From positions 411,469 through 475,468 of the forward strand of contig UESW01004819.1 of NCBI GenBank assembly GCA_900491605.1: 64,000 nucleotides of DNA, read 5' to 3'. Shown piece by piece: positions 1-11,715 of the stretch. Within the stretch, counting starts at the first letter, position 1. Every line of letters starts with the position of its first letter. Below the pieces are notes generated by a model. That model ran no database searches and was not told where the DNA came from. It saw only the letters and a list, made by a program, of their open reading frames with translations. This DNA comes from Calamus simplicifolius (Eukaryota > Streptophyta > Magnoliopsida > Arecales > Arecaceae). A program made the position numbers and the translations under genes.

Positions 1-1609
1 CGAAGGCGGCTGGCTAAAAGACGAGCACATACCTTGTACAAAGAAGTGCAAAGACTGATCGGTCTAAAGTGCTGAGGAAGAGAAGCATCCATGCACTTAG
101 GCAAAAGAGTAATAAGAGTCCGATTCTAATCAACAGGAATACGCTTCATATGGAAAACCATCAGGATAGCCTGGACAACCTCCTGCCCAACAATACTCCA
201 GTAGTGTCGGAAGAAGAAGGGCGGAAAACCATCTGGTCCCGGGGCCTTATCCGGACCGAGCTCCCAAAGGGCCCAGCGAACCTCCTCCGCATCGATCGGC
301 CTGATAAGCATATCATTATCCAAGGAAGAAACCTTCCTGGAAGCAGGAACCGAAATAACCGGAGCCCTATCCCTAGTGGACTCAGACCATCTAGTCTGAA
401 AGAAGCAAAGGAACTGAGACCGAATAGACTGGATGTCCTCCTGATAGTTCCCTTCGGCATCAGCTACCCTCCTGATCCTATTAGCAGCCCGCCTCTTCAG
501 AGTAGTCTGGTGAAAAAATCTGATGTTACGGTCCCCTTCACGGATCCACTGAACCATGTACCTCTGCCTCCAATATACCTCCTGCTGCCGAAGAAGAGAG
601 TGATGAAGAGCAAGATTCTCGCGCAGCAAGGAGAGATCAAAATCCGAAAGAGATCCATCCCAGACCTCCTTCACCTGAAGGGCACTTATAACAGCTTTAG
701 CCTGCTCCACCTGCCTTACCAGATCCCCGACCTTCATCCTGTTCCATCTAGAAAGTCTGCGTCTAACCAGCATAAACCGGTGAGATAACCGATAAATTGC
801 ATTACCCCTTATAGGAAGGTGCCAAACCTGAGAAATAATAGATCGAGCAGCTGAATGAAACGTCCAGAACTGTTCCAATCTAAACTGCTTCTTCTGATGC
901 TGATCAGCCTCCGTAGATATCAAAATAGGACAGTGATCAGATGCGATCCACGGAAGATGAGTAACAGAGACTGCAGGAAACTTTTGAAGCCATTGAACAG
1001 ATGCCAAAGCTCTATCCAACCTCTCCCAGACACGAGCTGTCCCCTACCGGTTGTTACACCAAGTGAATTGGGGCTCCGAGTAACCCAGATCCAACAGCCC
1101 CGAGAACCCAATAAATGACCTAAATTTGGAGATATCAGCAGAGCTGGTGACTCTTCTGCCCCCTTGCTTTTCACTAGCCTCAGTGATACAGTTAAAGTCA
1201 CCAGCAATAATAAAAGGAATCCCTTGATCAAGAAGGGAAATGAGCTCAGACCAAAGAACTCGTCTATCATGGTAATCCGTGCTGGCATACACCGCCGATA
1301 AGAGCCAGGGATCAGAAGACCCTTCAGAAACAATAAGGCCAATCTGCTGGTTACACTGATGAAATGCATCGATCGAGACATCAGAATGATGCCAAATGGC
1401 CAAAATGCCACCAGACAAACCCTCAGCCTCTACTGCATAAGAAGACCAAGACCGAGCAATCTGCCTCCGAAACCGCGCCAGACTATCACCTGACAATCTG
1501 GTTTCAAGCAAAACACATATATCAAAGTTATATAGATGCATCAATCTACCAAAAGAGAACGGAAAGAGGGCTTATTAGCACATCTGACATTCCAAATTAA
1601 GATCTTCAT
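1..1609 (-). pseudogene. LINE ORF2: endonuclease plus start of reverse transcriptase, broken
   Basis: Read from an ATG at 1609-1607 (MKILIWNVR..., the usual start of plant L1 ORF2). An apurinic-type endonuclease follows, with LLETRL, a GGILAIW block, SAVYAS, AGDFNCI and the catalytic SDH of SDHCPIL near 940. After a linker comes the reverse transcriptase start with DKAPGPDGF near 190 and HFRPISLC near 40. The protein would nick target DNA and prime reverse transcription. Damage: a frameshift near 1541-1550 and two in-frame TAG codons at 1044-1046 and 126-128. The pieces on either side of each stop are in the same frame, so the decay is light. The rest of RT is outside the window. Confidence 0.88.
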
Positions 1610-1859
1610 TAATTAACTGGAGGAAGATGGACCCACCCTGGTCCTCTGACATAAAGCTGTCAATTTGGCACCCAGTATAAGGAGGGTCACCCTTCGAATT
1701 CTGAATGGGACAAGCCTGCTGAGCTTCTGGATCAACCTCGATGTTCTCTAATCCCTGACCATCCTGGACCATCGAGCTATCTAAGTTGGCCGTCACCACC
1801 CCCTGACCAGTGAATCATGGGCAACCGAAAGGCTCGGTCAAGCTGGCCGAAAAGGGAAC
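1575..1859 (-). pseudogene. LINE ORF1, C-terminal end
   Basis: Tail of LINE ORF1 continuing, after removal of the gypsy insertion, from the ORF1 reading that breaks at 10058. It has one in-frame TGA near 1820, then reads about 70 codons and ends at 1575-1577. It therefore overlaps the ORF2 start (1609) by about 30 bases, an arrangement often seen in plant L1 elements. No domain is recognisable in this piece, which is acidic and low in complexity. Assignment rests on continuity with the ORF1 segment, not on a motif. Confidence 0.6.
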
Positions 1860-1864
1860 AATAT

Positions 1865-4417
1865 TGTAACCCCCAAGACCTTAATTACCTGGTTCGTGAG
1901 ATTTAGCGTAGGATCCCTGGGACGGGTGATGCTTAGGATTCCTGCGGTTACATGTGGCGATTAAGTTTTCAATTCCGCATAACGAATGGGTTTCCGGAGT
2001 CTCTGTACGAGGCGTCGCGTGAGGTTTATAGGGAGATGGAGGGTTCATTTCCCCAATCCAAAGATCAGAGAGGGAGAGAAATTTCAGGCATGGCTGAGAT
2101 GATAGCATCCGCAGTGGTGAAGGAATTGGTTTAGATGAACCAGGTTTGGTTCAGATGAACCAGGCTCAAGTCTATTGGTTTTTCCCTGGCTGACGCTTCG
2201 CTCCAGGTGAAGCGTTTAGTCTTCCGGGAACTCCCGATCCGAGGCATCGCACAGATGATTAAAAGGTGAAGGAGGAGGACTCCTTCCTTCATCCTGGCGC
2301 CGTCATTCTCAGGTATGTCCCCCTGCGCACAAAGCCAGAGAGAGAGAGAGAGCCAGAGAGAGAGAGAGAGAACCAGAGAGAGAAAGAGAGCCCAGAGAGA
2401 GAAATTGAGAGAAAGAGGGAGAGAGAATGAAATCGGAGAGAGTGGATGGAGGGAGACGGTTGGCCACGGCGGCGGCCAGCTTCGGTCCGGCCAACAGTGG
2501 CCGGACTGCCCTCAATTCGCCAGTCAAGCCGACCGGCACAGTATCGCCTGTGCGAAGAGAAAAAGAGAGAAAGAGAGGGAGAGAGAGAAAATTAAGAGAG
2601 AGAGAGAGAGAGGGGAGGCCGACCGCAGCGGCGGCCGGCTCTGGTCCGGCCAACGGCGACCGGACCGGCCCCAATTTAGCCGGATTCGATGCCGGCGCGG
2701 TGAATTTCACATGGGAGCAGCACGGAGAGAAGAGAGAGAGGGAGAGAAATTGAGAGAGAAAAGGGGGGGAAGGCGCCGCGGCCGGCTCCGGTGGCCGGGT
2801 CGGATGAAATTAGGCCGGTGGCGGCCCTGGCCACCGGCCGAAGGCTGTCCCCTGTTTTGGGCGAAATAGGGGAGCGGGGGTGATGGATTGGCCATGGGCC
2901 GGCCCAAGGGAGCGGGGGTGATGGATGGCCATGGGCCGGTTGGGCCGGCCTAGCCTGGGCCTATTGGGCCGTGCAGCGAACATATTTGGGACTGGTTTTT
3001 GGGCCCCGTAACGGGCCAAGATTAGCAAGAAAATTATATGGCTAGAATCTGGGTTAATTCTAGTTTTTTGGGGTATTTTTACTTCTCCAATTGGGTTTGT
3101 ATAGTGGGAGATATTCGAGCCCAAAGTTGAGCCTGTGAACTAGTCTGGGTAGGGTCTTAAGGGTCATTTTATTAATTAGATTTCAGTGAATTAATTATGT
3201 ACATTGATCCTGTAGGTGCCCAGACATCTGATTAGTTGATGCATCATTTGGATTTTGCGTAAGAGGTAAGTAAGACTATTATGCAAATTTAATAATTATT
3301 TAATTGATAAATTGAGTATATACAGTTTGCATGTATTTTTATAAATAAGAAGAAAATAGAAATTATCTGATTTGTCTATGTAGCATGGAACTGTGGATTA
3401 CAAATAAACAATTATATGATTATAGTGATTGGTAATATTGTAAGAAAGGATTCATTGATGTATATGCCAGAAATGTGGCTGCCTGTACGATATGTTTATA
3501 TAGAGGTGACTATATGCATTTCCTAGTACTGTGTAAACCACTGTGAGGTAATGTGAGATACAGATGTATGATGTAATTGTGATGAAAATGTTAAATAGAT
3601 TTATATGTGTCACCGCGGTTCTCCTTTACTATGGCCCCACACATTGTAGTTGTGTTCTGTTATGATATGGCCACACACACTGGAGATGTATTCTGTTATG
3701 ATATGGCCCCACATATTGTAGACATGTTCTGTTGATTTTATATGGCCACACACACCGTAGAGTGTGTTCTGTTATGGTATGGCCCCACATGTCTTACAAT
3801 GTGTTCTGTTTGATTTTCTTATGGCCACATACATCGTAGAGTGTTTTTGTTATGGTATGGCCCCACACATCGTACAATGTGTTCTGTTGATGTTTATGGC
3901 CACACATCTGGAGGATGTGCTCTGATTGAGGTATTGCAGGGCCGTGGGACACATAGAAAATCTATAATTACATAAACAGTGAGTTTGCTAGAATGCATAT
4001 CCTGATGCTTATCGAATGTTCAATTTATGTTAAGTTGACAAGATGCATATGTTGATGGCATGTTAAATATAATTCAAGTATGATATGATTGTATAATAGG
4101 CTTACTTATTGAGTGTAAACTCATTAAACCTTCACAATGTTTTTCAGAGCCTCGGGATTGAAGAAGGAACCATAGGGTCATTGGAGTTTCTATTTAAAAA
4201 TAAAGTGGATTCATATGTTGATATAACCCCAGTAATGTTTGCGTGTAGGGCTTATAGCCCAAATCTTTAGTTATGGATTGTATTAAAGTTATGGACTTGA
4301 ATGATATATAGGTTGTTGCCTTTCTTGAATTCAGTGTCATGATTCGGGACGCCTTACATGCCTGGCATGCGGCGGGTTGTCAACCTAACTCAAAGTTTTT
4401 GGGTTTGGGGCGTGACA
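1865..4417 (+). repeat. 5' LTR of gypsy A
   Basis: About 2.55 kb. It contains GA-rich microsatellite stretches (about 2335-2427 and 2560-2612), a GC-rich section with repeated GGCCGG blocks (2615-2950), and a minisatellite at 3625-3930. It ends with the conserved GCATGCGGCGGGTTGTCA section and GGGCGTGACA. The ORFs that cross the GA tracts are low-complexity artefacts. Confidence 0.92.
3625..3930 (+). repeat. Minisatellite in 5' LTR of gypsy A
   Basis: About seven imperfect tandem units of roughly 40-50 bases built on TATGGCC(CC)ACAC followed by a TGTTCTGTT block. It sits between the conserved LTR sequences GTGTCACCGCGGTTCTC (left) and GCAGGGCCGTGGGACACATA (right). The same array is present in the 3' LTR. 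Confidence 0.85.
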
Positions 4418-4424
4418 GCTTTTA

Positions 4425-4437
4425 TGGTATCAGAGCC
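4425..4437 (+). other. Primer binding site of gypsy A
   Basis: TGGTATCAGAGCC, seven bases downstream of the 5' LTR end. This is the standard complement to the 3' end of initiator Met-tRNA used by plant LTR retrotransposons. Confidence 0.9.
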
Positions 4438-6639
4438 CAGGTTTTGACCTTAGGGACACATGCGTGATGACACTCTAGGCAAAATACTAGGATGATATGG
4501 AGACAATTATGACTTTCAAGGAATTTCATGAATTATGCTTTGGAAGCTTGAAATTTAAAGTTTATCAAGATATTAATTGAATTACAAATTTGATAGGGAT
4601 TAAGAATGAACCATCGCAAGCCAATGATATTATGTGGGCTCCCTGGCTGGTAGCCTTGATTAGTGGGGAGGTCAAGGGGCTTCTAGAGGTTTTAGTTCCG
4701 TCAAACTTGTTGGAAATGATTCGTAGCAGTTTCAGACCTTTAAATAATATGGGAGATGAAACTTTAATTGGATATACAATAAAAGACAGATGAATATATG
4801 GAATATGATATAATAGTTGAAAATTTTAATTAATGCCTAATATGACTAAGATAACATCATTATGTCCATATTGCAATTGAGTTGATATGTGGATTTGGAG
4901 TAGTAAATCTAAATTTGAATGTGGATGTATATAATGATTTTTATTGTTGATATTGTAAGTTTAAGATTATGAGCTAATCTGTCGGTTATAGAGATGATTA
5001 ATATTGATGATATTTTGGGAATGAAATAGTTAATTACATGTTTTTGATCAATTACAATTGAGTACTTTTTGAATTTGAGTCTGGATGGATAAGTATATAT
5101 AGTGAATTTTACTAAGAGAACTTTTATTATGGATATTACATGTTCAAAACTGATTGTTACTTTGCTAGATATGCAAATGGTTGATACTGATGTTAATGAA
5201 ATAGTTGACTGCATATTATATCTTGATGGACCATTTAGGAAGAATATAAAATTTTAAATTCTGAGACAATTACTGTTTAAGTTTTTGAGAGTAGTAGACT
5301 CTATTAATCTTTAGAACCGATTTTGGCAATAAATGATCAAATATTTTGATGGTAGAAAGTGAAAGATTTTAGCAATAATGAGAATAAGATAAACTCCACT
5401 GATAAAGAATTTCATGAGAATTTTCATCTGTTAATAGATTTCTAAATCAAGATATCTATTCATTAATTTATCGTGCATACTTATTGTACCTTTCTTCATA
5501 ATTCCTAAGTAGATATCTTTCTCTGGGATGGATAAATTATCAATCATCCATAAGTGGCATAATTATTGTTAAGAAAATAGGAGGGAGATGATTTTATTTT
5601 TGATTATTATCAGTTATAGATTATGGTTAAGGGTACATCTATTATTACTTTCAAGTCATAGAGAGATTACTATAATTTTTAATTATGTCTTTCGGATGGT
5701 AAGTGTATTTTTAATCTTTATTGACCTTATAAGTTTTGTATCCATCTGAGCTAGATTAGTAAAGTCACTTTGAGATATTTGAAGGGTTTAAATTAGTTGG
5801 TCATGTTATGGCATGAGACATTGCATGATCTATAGATGATTTGGATAATCATTGGTAATGAAATAATCGATTCAAGAATTTGAATCATTTAAATTGCATT
5901 ATTTATTGAGGATATACTGACCTATTCAAGAGAAATTGATTGGTTATGGTGGTATTATTGATAAATATGAAGGAGATAAATTAATTATACCAGTGATTAA
6001 TGATGGCAATATTATTCAAAGAAATTAAATTAGTTGATTATGATAATTATGAAAGATATCCTAAATAATTGCATAATGTTCATTGATGTTAGCTTGAAGT
6101 ATTCAAGAGTGAAACCAAGTATGTTATGATGATTAAAATAAGTGTCGTAATGATTAATGGCACATTCAACTATTTATGAGTTGAGAGAGCATTGGAAGGA
6201 AACTATCTTATATTTAATTCAAAAGAACTTAGAACTGTCTTATCGAGGAATTAACAGTAATTGATATAGGTTATTAACCTTAAGAATGGATGACATAATA
6301 CATGTGATGGACTCTATGATATTTATGATGATTGTGTTGTGAGAAGTTAAGGTATTAAAAAAAAAAAAAGATGACAGGAAAGAAATACTTCTTTAAGAAT
6401 TCAATTTTATTTGGTAGAAAGATCAAATTAATTGTTGATGTTGGATACATCATTTGGGTACCTAGGAATGAAATAAAAGTTGCTAGTGAGTATCTATAAT
6501 GGTACAAAATTTGTGGACATTTAATTTCAAGGATGAAATTTTAGTGGGTTAAATGTTAATATTTTTTTTTTTGGTTTAATGGTAAACTGCGTAAATTGAG
6601 TCTGAACCCATTTGTCTCACTCTCCTAATTCGATAATGT

Positions 6640-7430
6640 CTTCATAAAGCTTTGTGGATTAAGCTGAATTTCTGTCCAGCCTTCCACCCTCAAATAGATG
6701 GACAATCTGCATGAACCAATTAGATTTTGATGATATACTGCGAGCCTGTGTGATGAATTTAGAAAATGCTTGGTATAGTTTCTTACCCTTAGTAAAATTG
6801 CTTATTTTAATGATTACCAAGCCAACATTCAAATGGATTCATTTTAATTGTCTATGATATAAGGTGTAGATTCCCTTCATATTGAGATGAGGTGAGAGAG
6901 AGACAATTTTGGACTGGGCTGGTGTAGCAACTATGAAAAGTATCATTAATTAAAGCAGCTTCATGTAGCTCTGAGTCAATAGAAAAGTTATGTTGATGTC
7001 AAAAAGAAAGATTTGAAATTTTAGGTTGAAGATCATTTGGAAGTTTTACTAATCAATGATATGATGAGATTTGTGTTAGAGGTGATTTGAGCCACAATAC
7101 ATTGGGCCATTTGAGATTTTGATCAAAATAAAGGAGGTGGCTTATAACTTAGCACTATCTTTATTACTCTTTGGGGTGTTCAATGTGTTTCATACCTTTA
7201 TGACTGAGGAGGTGTATTTCAAACCCCCGTTATGTGTTAGAACTTGAACCAATTTAGCTTAAGAAAGAATTGACCTATGAAGATCATCTTGTGCACATTG
7301 TGGACCGCAAGGATTAAGTTCTGAGATGGTGTAGTATTCCTTATGTCAAAGTTCAGCGGAGTAATTATTTGAGAGGGAGATTATTTGGGAGTCTAAGGAG
7401 AAATGAAAAAAGAAACATCCATAAATATTT
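6640..7430 (+). pseudogene. Integrase C-terminal and chromodomain-like remnant of gypsy A
   Basis: Broken translations still show the gypsy integrase string FHPQ.DGQS near 6685-6715. Further on are a GPFEIL...EVAYNLAL block near 7100-7160, a FNVFH block near 7180, and a DRK...QVL-type motif followed by a WES block near 7300-7400. In plant chromoviruses this order is the integrase core end, the GPY/F-type module, then the group II chromodomain-like tail that targets integration. Multiple stops and frameshifts exclude function. Confidence 0.75.
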
Positions 7431-7527
7431 GTATCTTATTACAGATCAATGATGTATCGATGAGATAGAAAATTTGGATCATGTATTCTATTGGATGTAT
7501 ATCAAATTTCGAGGCCGAAATTTTTAT

Positions 7528-7540
7528 AAAGAGGGGAGAA
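7528..7540 (+). other. Polypurine tract of gypsy A
   Basis: Purine run AAAGAGGGGAGAA immediately before the 3' LTR TG, as expected for plus-strand priming. Confidence 0.85.
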
Positions 7541-10052
7541 TGTAACCCCGAGACCTTAATTACCTGGTTCGTGAGATTTAGCATAGGATCCCTGGGATGG
7601 GTGACGCTTGGGATTCCTGCGGTTACACATGGCGATTAAGTTTTCAATTCCGTATAATGAATGGGTTTCCGGAGTCTCTGTACGAGGCGTCGCGTGAGGT
7701 TTATAGGGAGATGGAGGGTTCATTTCCCCAATCCAAAGATCAGAGAGGGAGAGAAATTTCAGGCATGGCTGAGATGATAACATCTGCAGTGGTGAAGGAA
7801 TTGGTTTAGATGAACCAGGTTTGGTTCATATGAACCAGGCTCAAGTCTGTTGGTTTTTCCCTGGATGATGCTTCGCTCGAGGTGAAGCGTTTAGTCTTCC
7901 GGGAACTCCCGATCCGAGGCATCGCACAAATGATTAAAAGGTGAAGGAGGAGGACTCCTTCCTTCATCCTGGCGCGCGTCATTCTCAGGTATGTCCCCCT
8001 GCCGCACAGAGCCAGAGAGAGAGAGAGCCAGAGAGAGAGAGAACCAGAGAGAGAGAAAGAGAGCCCGAGAGAGAGAAATTGAGAAAGAGGGAGAGAGAAT
8101 GAAATCGGAGAGAGTGGATGGAGGGAGGCGGCTGGCCACAGCGGCGATCAGCTCCGGTCCGACCAACAGTGGCCGGACTGCCCTCAATTCGCCGGTCAAG
8201 CCGACCGGCACAGTATCGCCTGTGCGGAGAGAAAAAGAGAGAAAGAGAGGGAGAGAGAGAAAATTAAGGAGAGAGAGAGAGGGGAGGCCGGCCGTGGAGG
8301 CGGCCGGCTCTGGTTCGGCCAACGGCGGCCGGACCGGCCCCAATTTAGCCGGATTCAACGCCGGCGCGGTGAATTTCACGCGGGAGCAGCACAGAGAGAA
8401 AGAGAGAAAGGGAGAGAAATTGAGAGAGAAAAGGGGGGAAGGAGGCCGGCCGCGGCGGCGGCCGGCTCCGGCCCGGCCTCCGGTGGCCGGATCGGACAAA
8501 ATTAGGCCGACGATGGCCCTGGCCGCCGGCCGAAGGTTGTCCCCTGTTTCGGGCGAAACAGGGGAGCGGGGGTGATGGATTGGCCATGGGCCGGCCTGGC
8601 CTGGGCCTATTGGGCTGTGCAGCGAACAGATTTGGGGCTAGTTTTTGGGCCCTGTAACAGGCCGAGATTAGCAAGAAAATTATATGGCTAGAATCTGGGT
8701 TAATTCTAGTTTCTTAGGGTATTTTTACTTCCCCAATTGGGTGTGTATAGTGGAAGATATTCGAGCCCAAAGTTGAGCCCGTGAACTAGTCTGGGTAGGG
8801 TCTTAAGGGTCATTTTATTAATTAGATTTCAGTGAATTAATTATGTACATTGATCCTGTAGGTGCTGATTAGTTGGTGCATCATTTGGATTTTGCGTAAG
8901 AGGTAAGTAAGACTATTATGCAAATTTAATAATTGTTTAATTGATAAATTGAGTATATACAGTTTGCATGTATTTTTATAAATAAGAAGAAAATAGAAAT
9001 TATTTGATTTGTCTATGTAGTATGGAACTGTGGATTACAAATGAACAATTATATGATTATAGTGATTGGTAATATTGTAAGAAAGGATTCATTGATGTAT
9101 ATGCCAGAAATGTGGCTGCCTGTACGATATGTTTATATAGAGGTGACTATATGCATTTCCTAGTACTGTGCAAACCACTGTGAGGTAATGTGAGATACAG
9201 ATGTATGATGTAATTGTGATGAAAATGTTAAATAGATTTATATGTGTCGCCGCGGTTCTCCTTTACTATGGCCCCACACATTGTAGTTGTGTTCTGTTAT
9301 GATATGGCCACATACACTGGAGATGTATTCTGTTATGATATGGCCCCATATATTGTAGACATGTTATGTTGATTTTATATGGCCACACACACCGTAGAGT
9401 GTGTTCTGTTATGGTATGGCCCCACATGTCTTACAATGTGTTCTGTTTGATTTTCTTATGGCCACATACATCGTAGAGTGTGTTCTGTTATGGTATGGCC
9501 CCACACATCGTACAATGTGTTCTGTTGATGTTTATGGCCACACATCTGGAGGATGTGCTCTGATTGAGGTATTGCAGGGCCGTGGGACACATAGGAAATC
9601 TATAATTACATAAACAGTGAGTTTGCTAGAATGCATATCCTGATGCTTATCGAATGTTCAATTTATGTTAAGTTGACAAGATGCATATGTTGATGGCATG
9701 TTAAATATAATTCAAGTATGATATGATTGTATAATAGGCTTACTTATTGAGTGTAAACTCATTAAAACTTCACAATGTTTTTCAGAGCCTCGGGATTGAA
9801 GAAGGAATCATAGGGTCGTTGGAGTTTCTATTTAAAAATAAAGTGGATTCATATGTTGATGTAACCCCAGTAATGTTTGCATGTAGGGCTTGTAGCCCAA
9901 ATCTTTAGTTATGGATTGTATTAAAGTTATGGACTTGAATGATATAGGTTGTTGCCTTTCTTGAATTCAGTGTCATGATTCGGGATGCCTTGCTGCCTGG
10001 CATGCGGCGGGTTGTCAACCTAACTCAAAATTTTTGGGTCTAGGGCGTAACA
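7541..10052 (+). repeat. 3' LTR of gypsy A
   Basis: About 2.51 kb, collinear with the 5' LTR including the GA tracts (about 8012-8100), GC-rich block and minisatellite. Differences from the 5' LTR are mostly transitions plus small indels, for example loss of a short stretch near 8865 relative to 3210-3225. It ends in TAACA where the 5' LTR ends in TGACA. Confidence 0.92.
9265..9570 (+). repeat. Minisatellite in 3' LTR of gypsy A
   Basis: Same TATGGCC(CC)ACAC / TGTTCTGTT array as at 3625-3930, with the same flanking LTR framework. It produces a spurious plus-strand ORF (9401-9613). Confidence 0.85.
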
Positions 10053-11410
10053 AATATCAACTCTACATTTGAGCTTATTGCCCTTGCTTTTCCCCTTCCT
10101 CTTCTCCAGATTGGAATTAGACCTTGGAGGCAAGCTGTCAGCTGGTCTAGGCTGCTTAAGGGGGCCCAAAAAATATCCCTACTCTCGAATTGACCCCCTT
10201 CATTGGAAACCAAACTCAAAGAGGCAAAAGGATTGATAGAAATCAGGGAATTGGACACCTGAGATTCAGAGAGACCTGCCTTAAGCAATTTCAGATTATC
10301 CCTTCCTGACCCTTTAAAAACGGCACGCACCGGGTCAACCGGCATGGCCCCAGAAATATGGACTTCCTTCTCCCCAATCAAAGAGATCAGCTTCTTCTTC
10401 CCTTTAATCGAAGCCTTCAACAGAGCCACCGAAGCAGAACTATCCTTCCCCCTCCAGATGCCGGAAGGTCCTGAGCTGCCTTCGAAGACCCTGGGGGACG
10501 CCGACGACTCACCTTCAACGGCGTTACCCATCCCGCTTCAGGACACGGATCCACTGTAGCCGACTGGGGAACAGAACAAGAAGAAGAGGCATTAACAGGA
10601 GCCTTACGCACAGGAGCCGCAGCAGGCCTCCGCTGATGCACCGCCAACATCCATGGCCCAAAGACGAAGTTAGTGGCAGAATCCATCTCCCCTTCCATGA
10701 CCGGCGGCAAGCACTTCCCTACCAGATGCAGAGATCCACAAATTGGACATATAACTTCCATGGATTCATAAACAAACTGCTGCCAAAAGGGTCCCTGAAT
10801 CCCCTGAACCCGGGTCCCAGGCCGAAGAGGAAGACGGAGGTCAACTCGAATCACCACTCTCGCGAAGCCACCTCGACTCTTTGACATCGTTGCAGCATCA
10901 ACATAGCACAGAATACCCGTAGGCTCCGAGATCATTCTCAGAATGTCCTCCCTCCAGAATTTCAAAGGAAGGTTGGGCATCCTCATCCATAGCAGCGCCG
11001 AGGAGACTGAGTCATCTGCCGAAAAGAATTCCGGACGCCACGCTTCAGTCCCTATGATCTGACCATTAATGACCCATGGCCGGTTGAGAACCAGAGTGCA
11101 AGCCGACTGATCTTCAAAGCGAAATATATGGCAGCGGGAGGCGAGGCTTACAGGGACGATGACACCGGAGATTCCGCACGTCTGAACTCCCTAATGTAGG
11201 CATCGATAGGCACCCATTTGAGGTAAGACCGGGCAATAACAGCCCGCTGCTGCTATCCACCCATCTCCTCCTCCAGCGCTGATACCGGGACCCTAACTAC
11301 CTCAGAAAATCTGGAAACCAGAGTCAACACCTCTGTCGGAGTCGGAGAAGATGAAACCCATTTAAATCTAGATTCAGCAAACCTCCTACGGGGAACCCGA
11401 TCCTCCTTAT
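10053..11410 (-). mobile_element. L1-type LINE, upstream segment (ORF1 side)
   Basis: Upstream part of the LINE interrupted by gypsy A. It begins with the second copy of the AATAT duplication. The 5' end is set approximately, where recognisable ORF1 sequence stops near 11390-11410. No promoter or target duplication could be identified. Confidence 0.8.
10058..11390 (-). pseudogene. LINE ORF1 (DUF4283 domain plus zinc knuckle), broken
   Basis: Plant L1 ORF1, an RNA-binding protein of the LINE ribonucleoprotein. Read on the minus strand, a degenerate DUF4283 region spans roughly 10720-11390, with blocks RFEDQSACTLVLNRPWV near 11110 and MRMPNLPLKFW at 10986. A zinc knuckle C-X2-C-X3-H-X4-C (CPICGSLHLVGKC) follows near 10711-10750, then a low-complexity Ser/Pro-rich tail. 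The reading changes frame near 10520 and continues to the gypsy insertion at 10058, resuming at 1859. Several further frame changes occur upstream of 10986. The knuckle is one residue shorter than the usual CX2CX4HX4C. Confidence 0.82.
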
Positions 11411-11682
11411 ATTATGTTAACAGAGGAGGCTTCTTCCACTTGAATTTCTATATTCTCTACTCTAAGAAATCACTTTCTTAGAATCTCCTTCTAATACAAG
11501 TCCCGTCGCTTTTAGCCCCTAATTGTGTATGAAAGATTATCCTAAGTAGCATGTAGTTCGATCAATGGAATAGTAATATCAAATATATTGATGTCCAAAA
11601 TTGACTCCCTAATGCCAACGGGCATGAAGATAAGAACTTGCAGGACGTAGGCTAACAACCAATTTGAAAGTGGGCTTCTATA

Positions 11683-11715
<33 letters not shown>

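Larger units (their letters stand above)
1..1864 (-). mobile_element. L1-type LINE, downstream segment (ORF2 side)
   Basis: Downstream half of a plant L1-like non-LTR retrotransposon lying on the minus strand. Its upstream half (ORF1) is found at 10053-11410, and the two halves are separated by a gypsy element bounded by AATAT at 1860-1864 and 10053-10057. The reading continues from ORF1 across the insertion into ORF2. The element runs off the left edge of the window inside the reverse transcriptase domain, so its 3' end, poly-A tail and target duplication cannot be seen. Confidence 0.9.
4418..7540 (+). pseudogene. Decayed internal region of gypsy A
   Basis: AT-rich, with no ORF that reads as gag, protease or RT. 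The left two thirds (4440-6600) I cannot assign to a domain. A poly-A run lies near 6358-6370. Recognisable pol remnants occur only in the last kilobase (see separate entry). The LTRs are still close to each other, so much of this decay probably predates the insertion, making the copy a non-autonomous passenger. That timing is inference. Confidence 0.7.
1865..10052 (+). mobile_element. Ty3/gypsy LTR retrotransposon A (chromovirus type), probably non-autonomous
   Basis: Complete element of about 8.2 kb with two LTRs (1865-4417 and 7541-10052), both starting TGTAACCCC. The 5' LTR ends in GACA and the 3' LTR in AACA. A Met-tRNA primer site and a polypurine tract sit in the right places. The 5-bp duplication AATAT flanks it exactly (1860-1864, 10053-10057) and the insertion splits a minus-strand LINE. 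The internal region is only about 3.1 kb, short for a coding chromovirus, and has no usable ORF. Integrase and chromodomain-like remnants near its right end identify the family. In the first ~125 bases of the LTRs I count about ten differences, mostly transitions. Confidence 0.93.

Noticed and set aside
69..788. Plus-strand ORF of 239 codons
   Set aside because: It is the antisense shadow of LINE ORF2, which has clear endonuclease and RT motifs on the minus strand.
2309..2907. Overlapping ORFs across GA-rich and GC-rich LTR sequence (also 7891-8674 and 57839-58869)
   Set aside because: Arg/Glu or Ser/Leu repeats are translations of (GA)n; the rest is GC-rich LTR DNA. No family resemblance.
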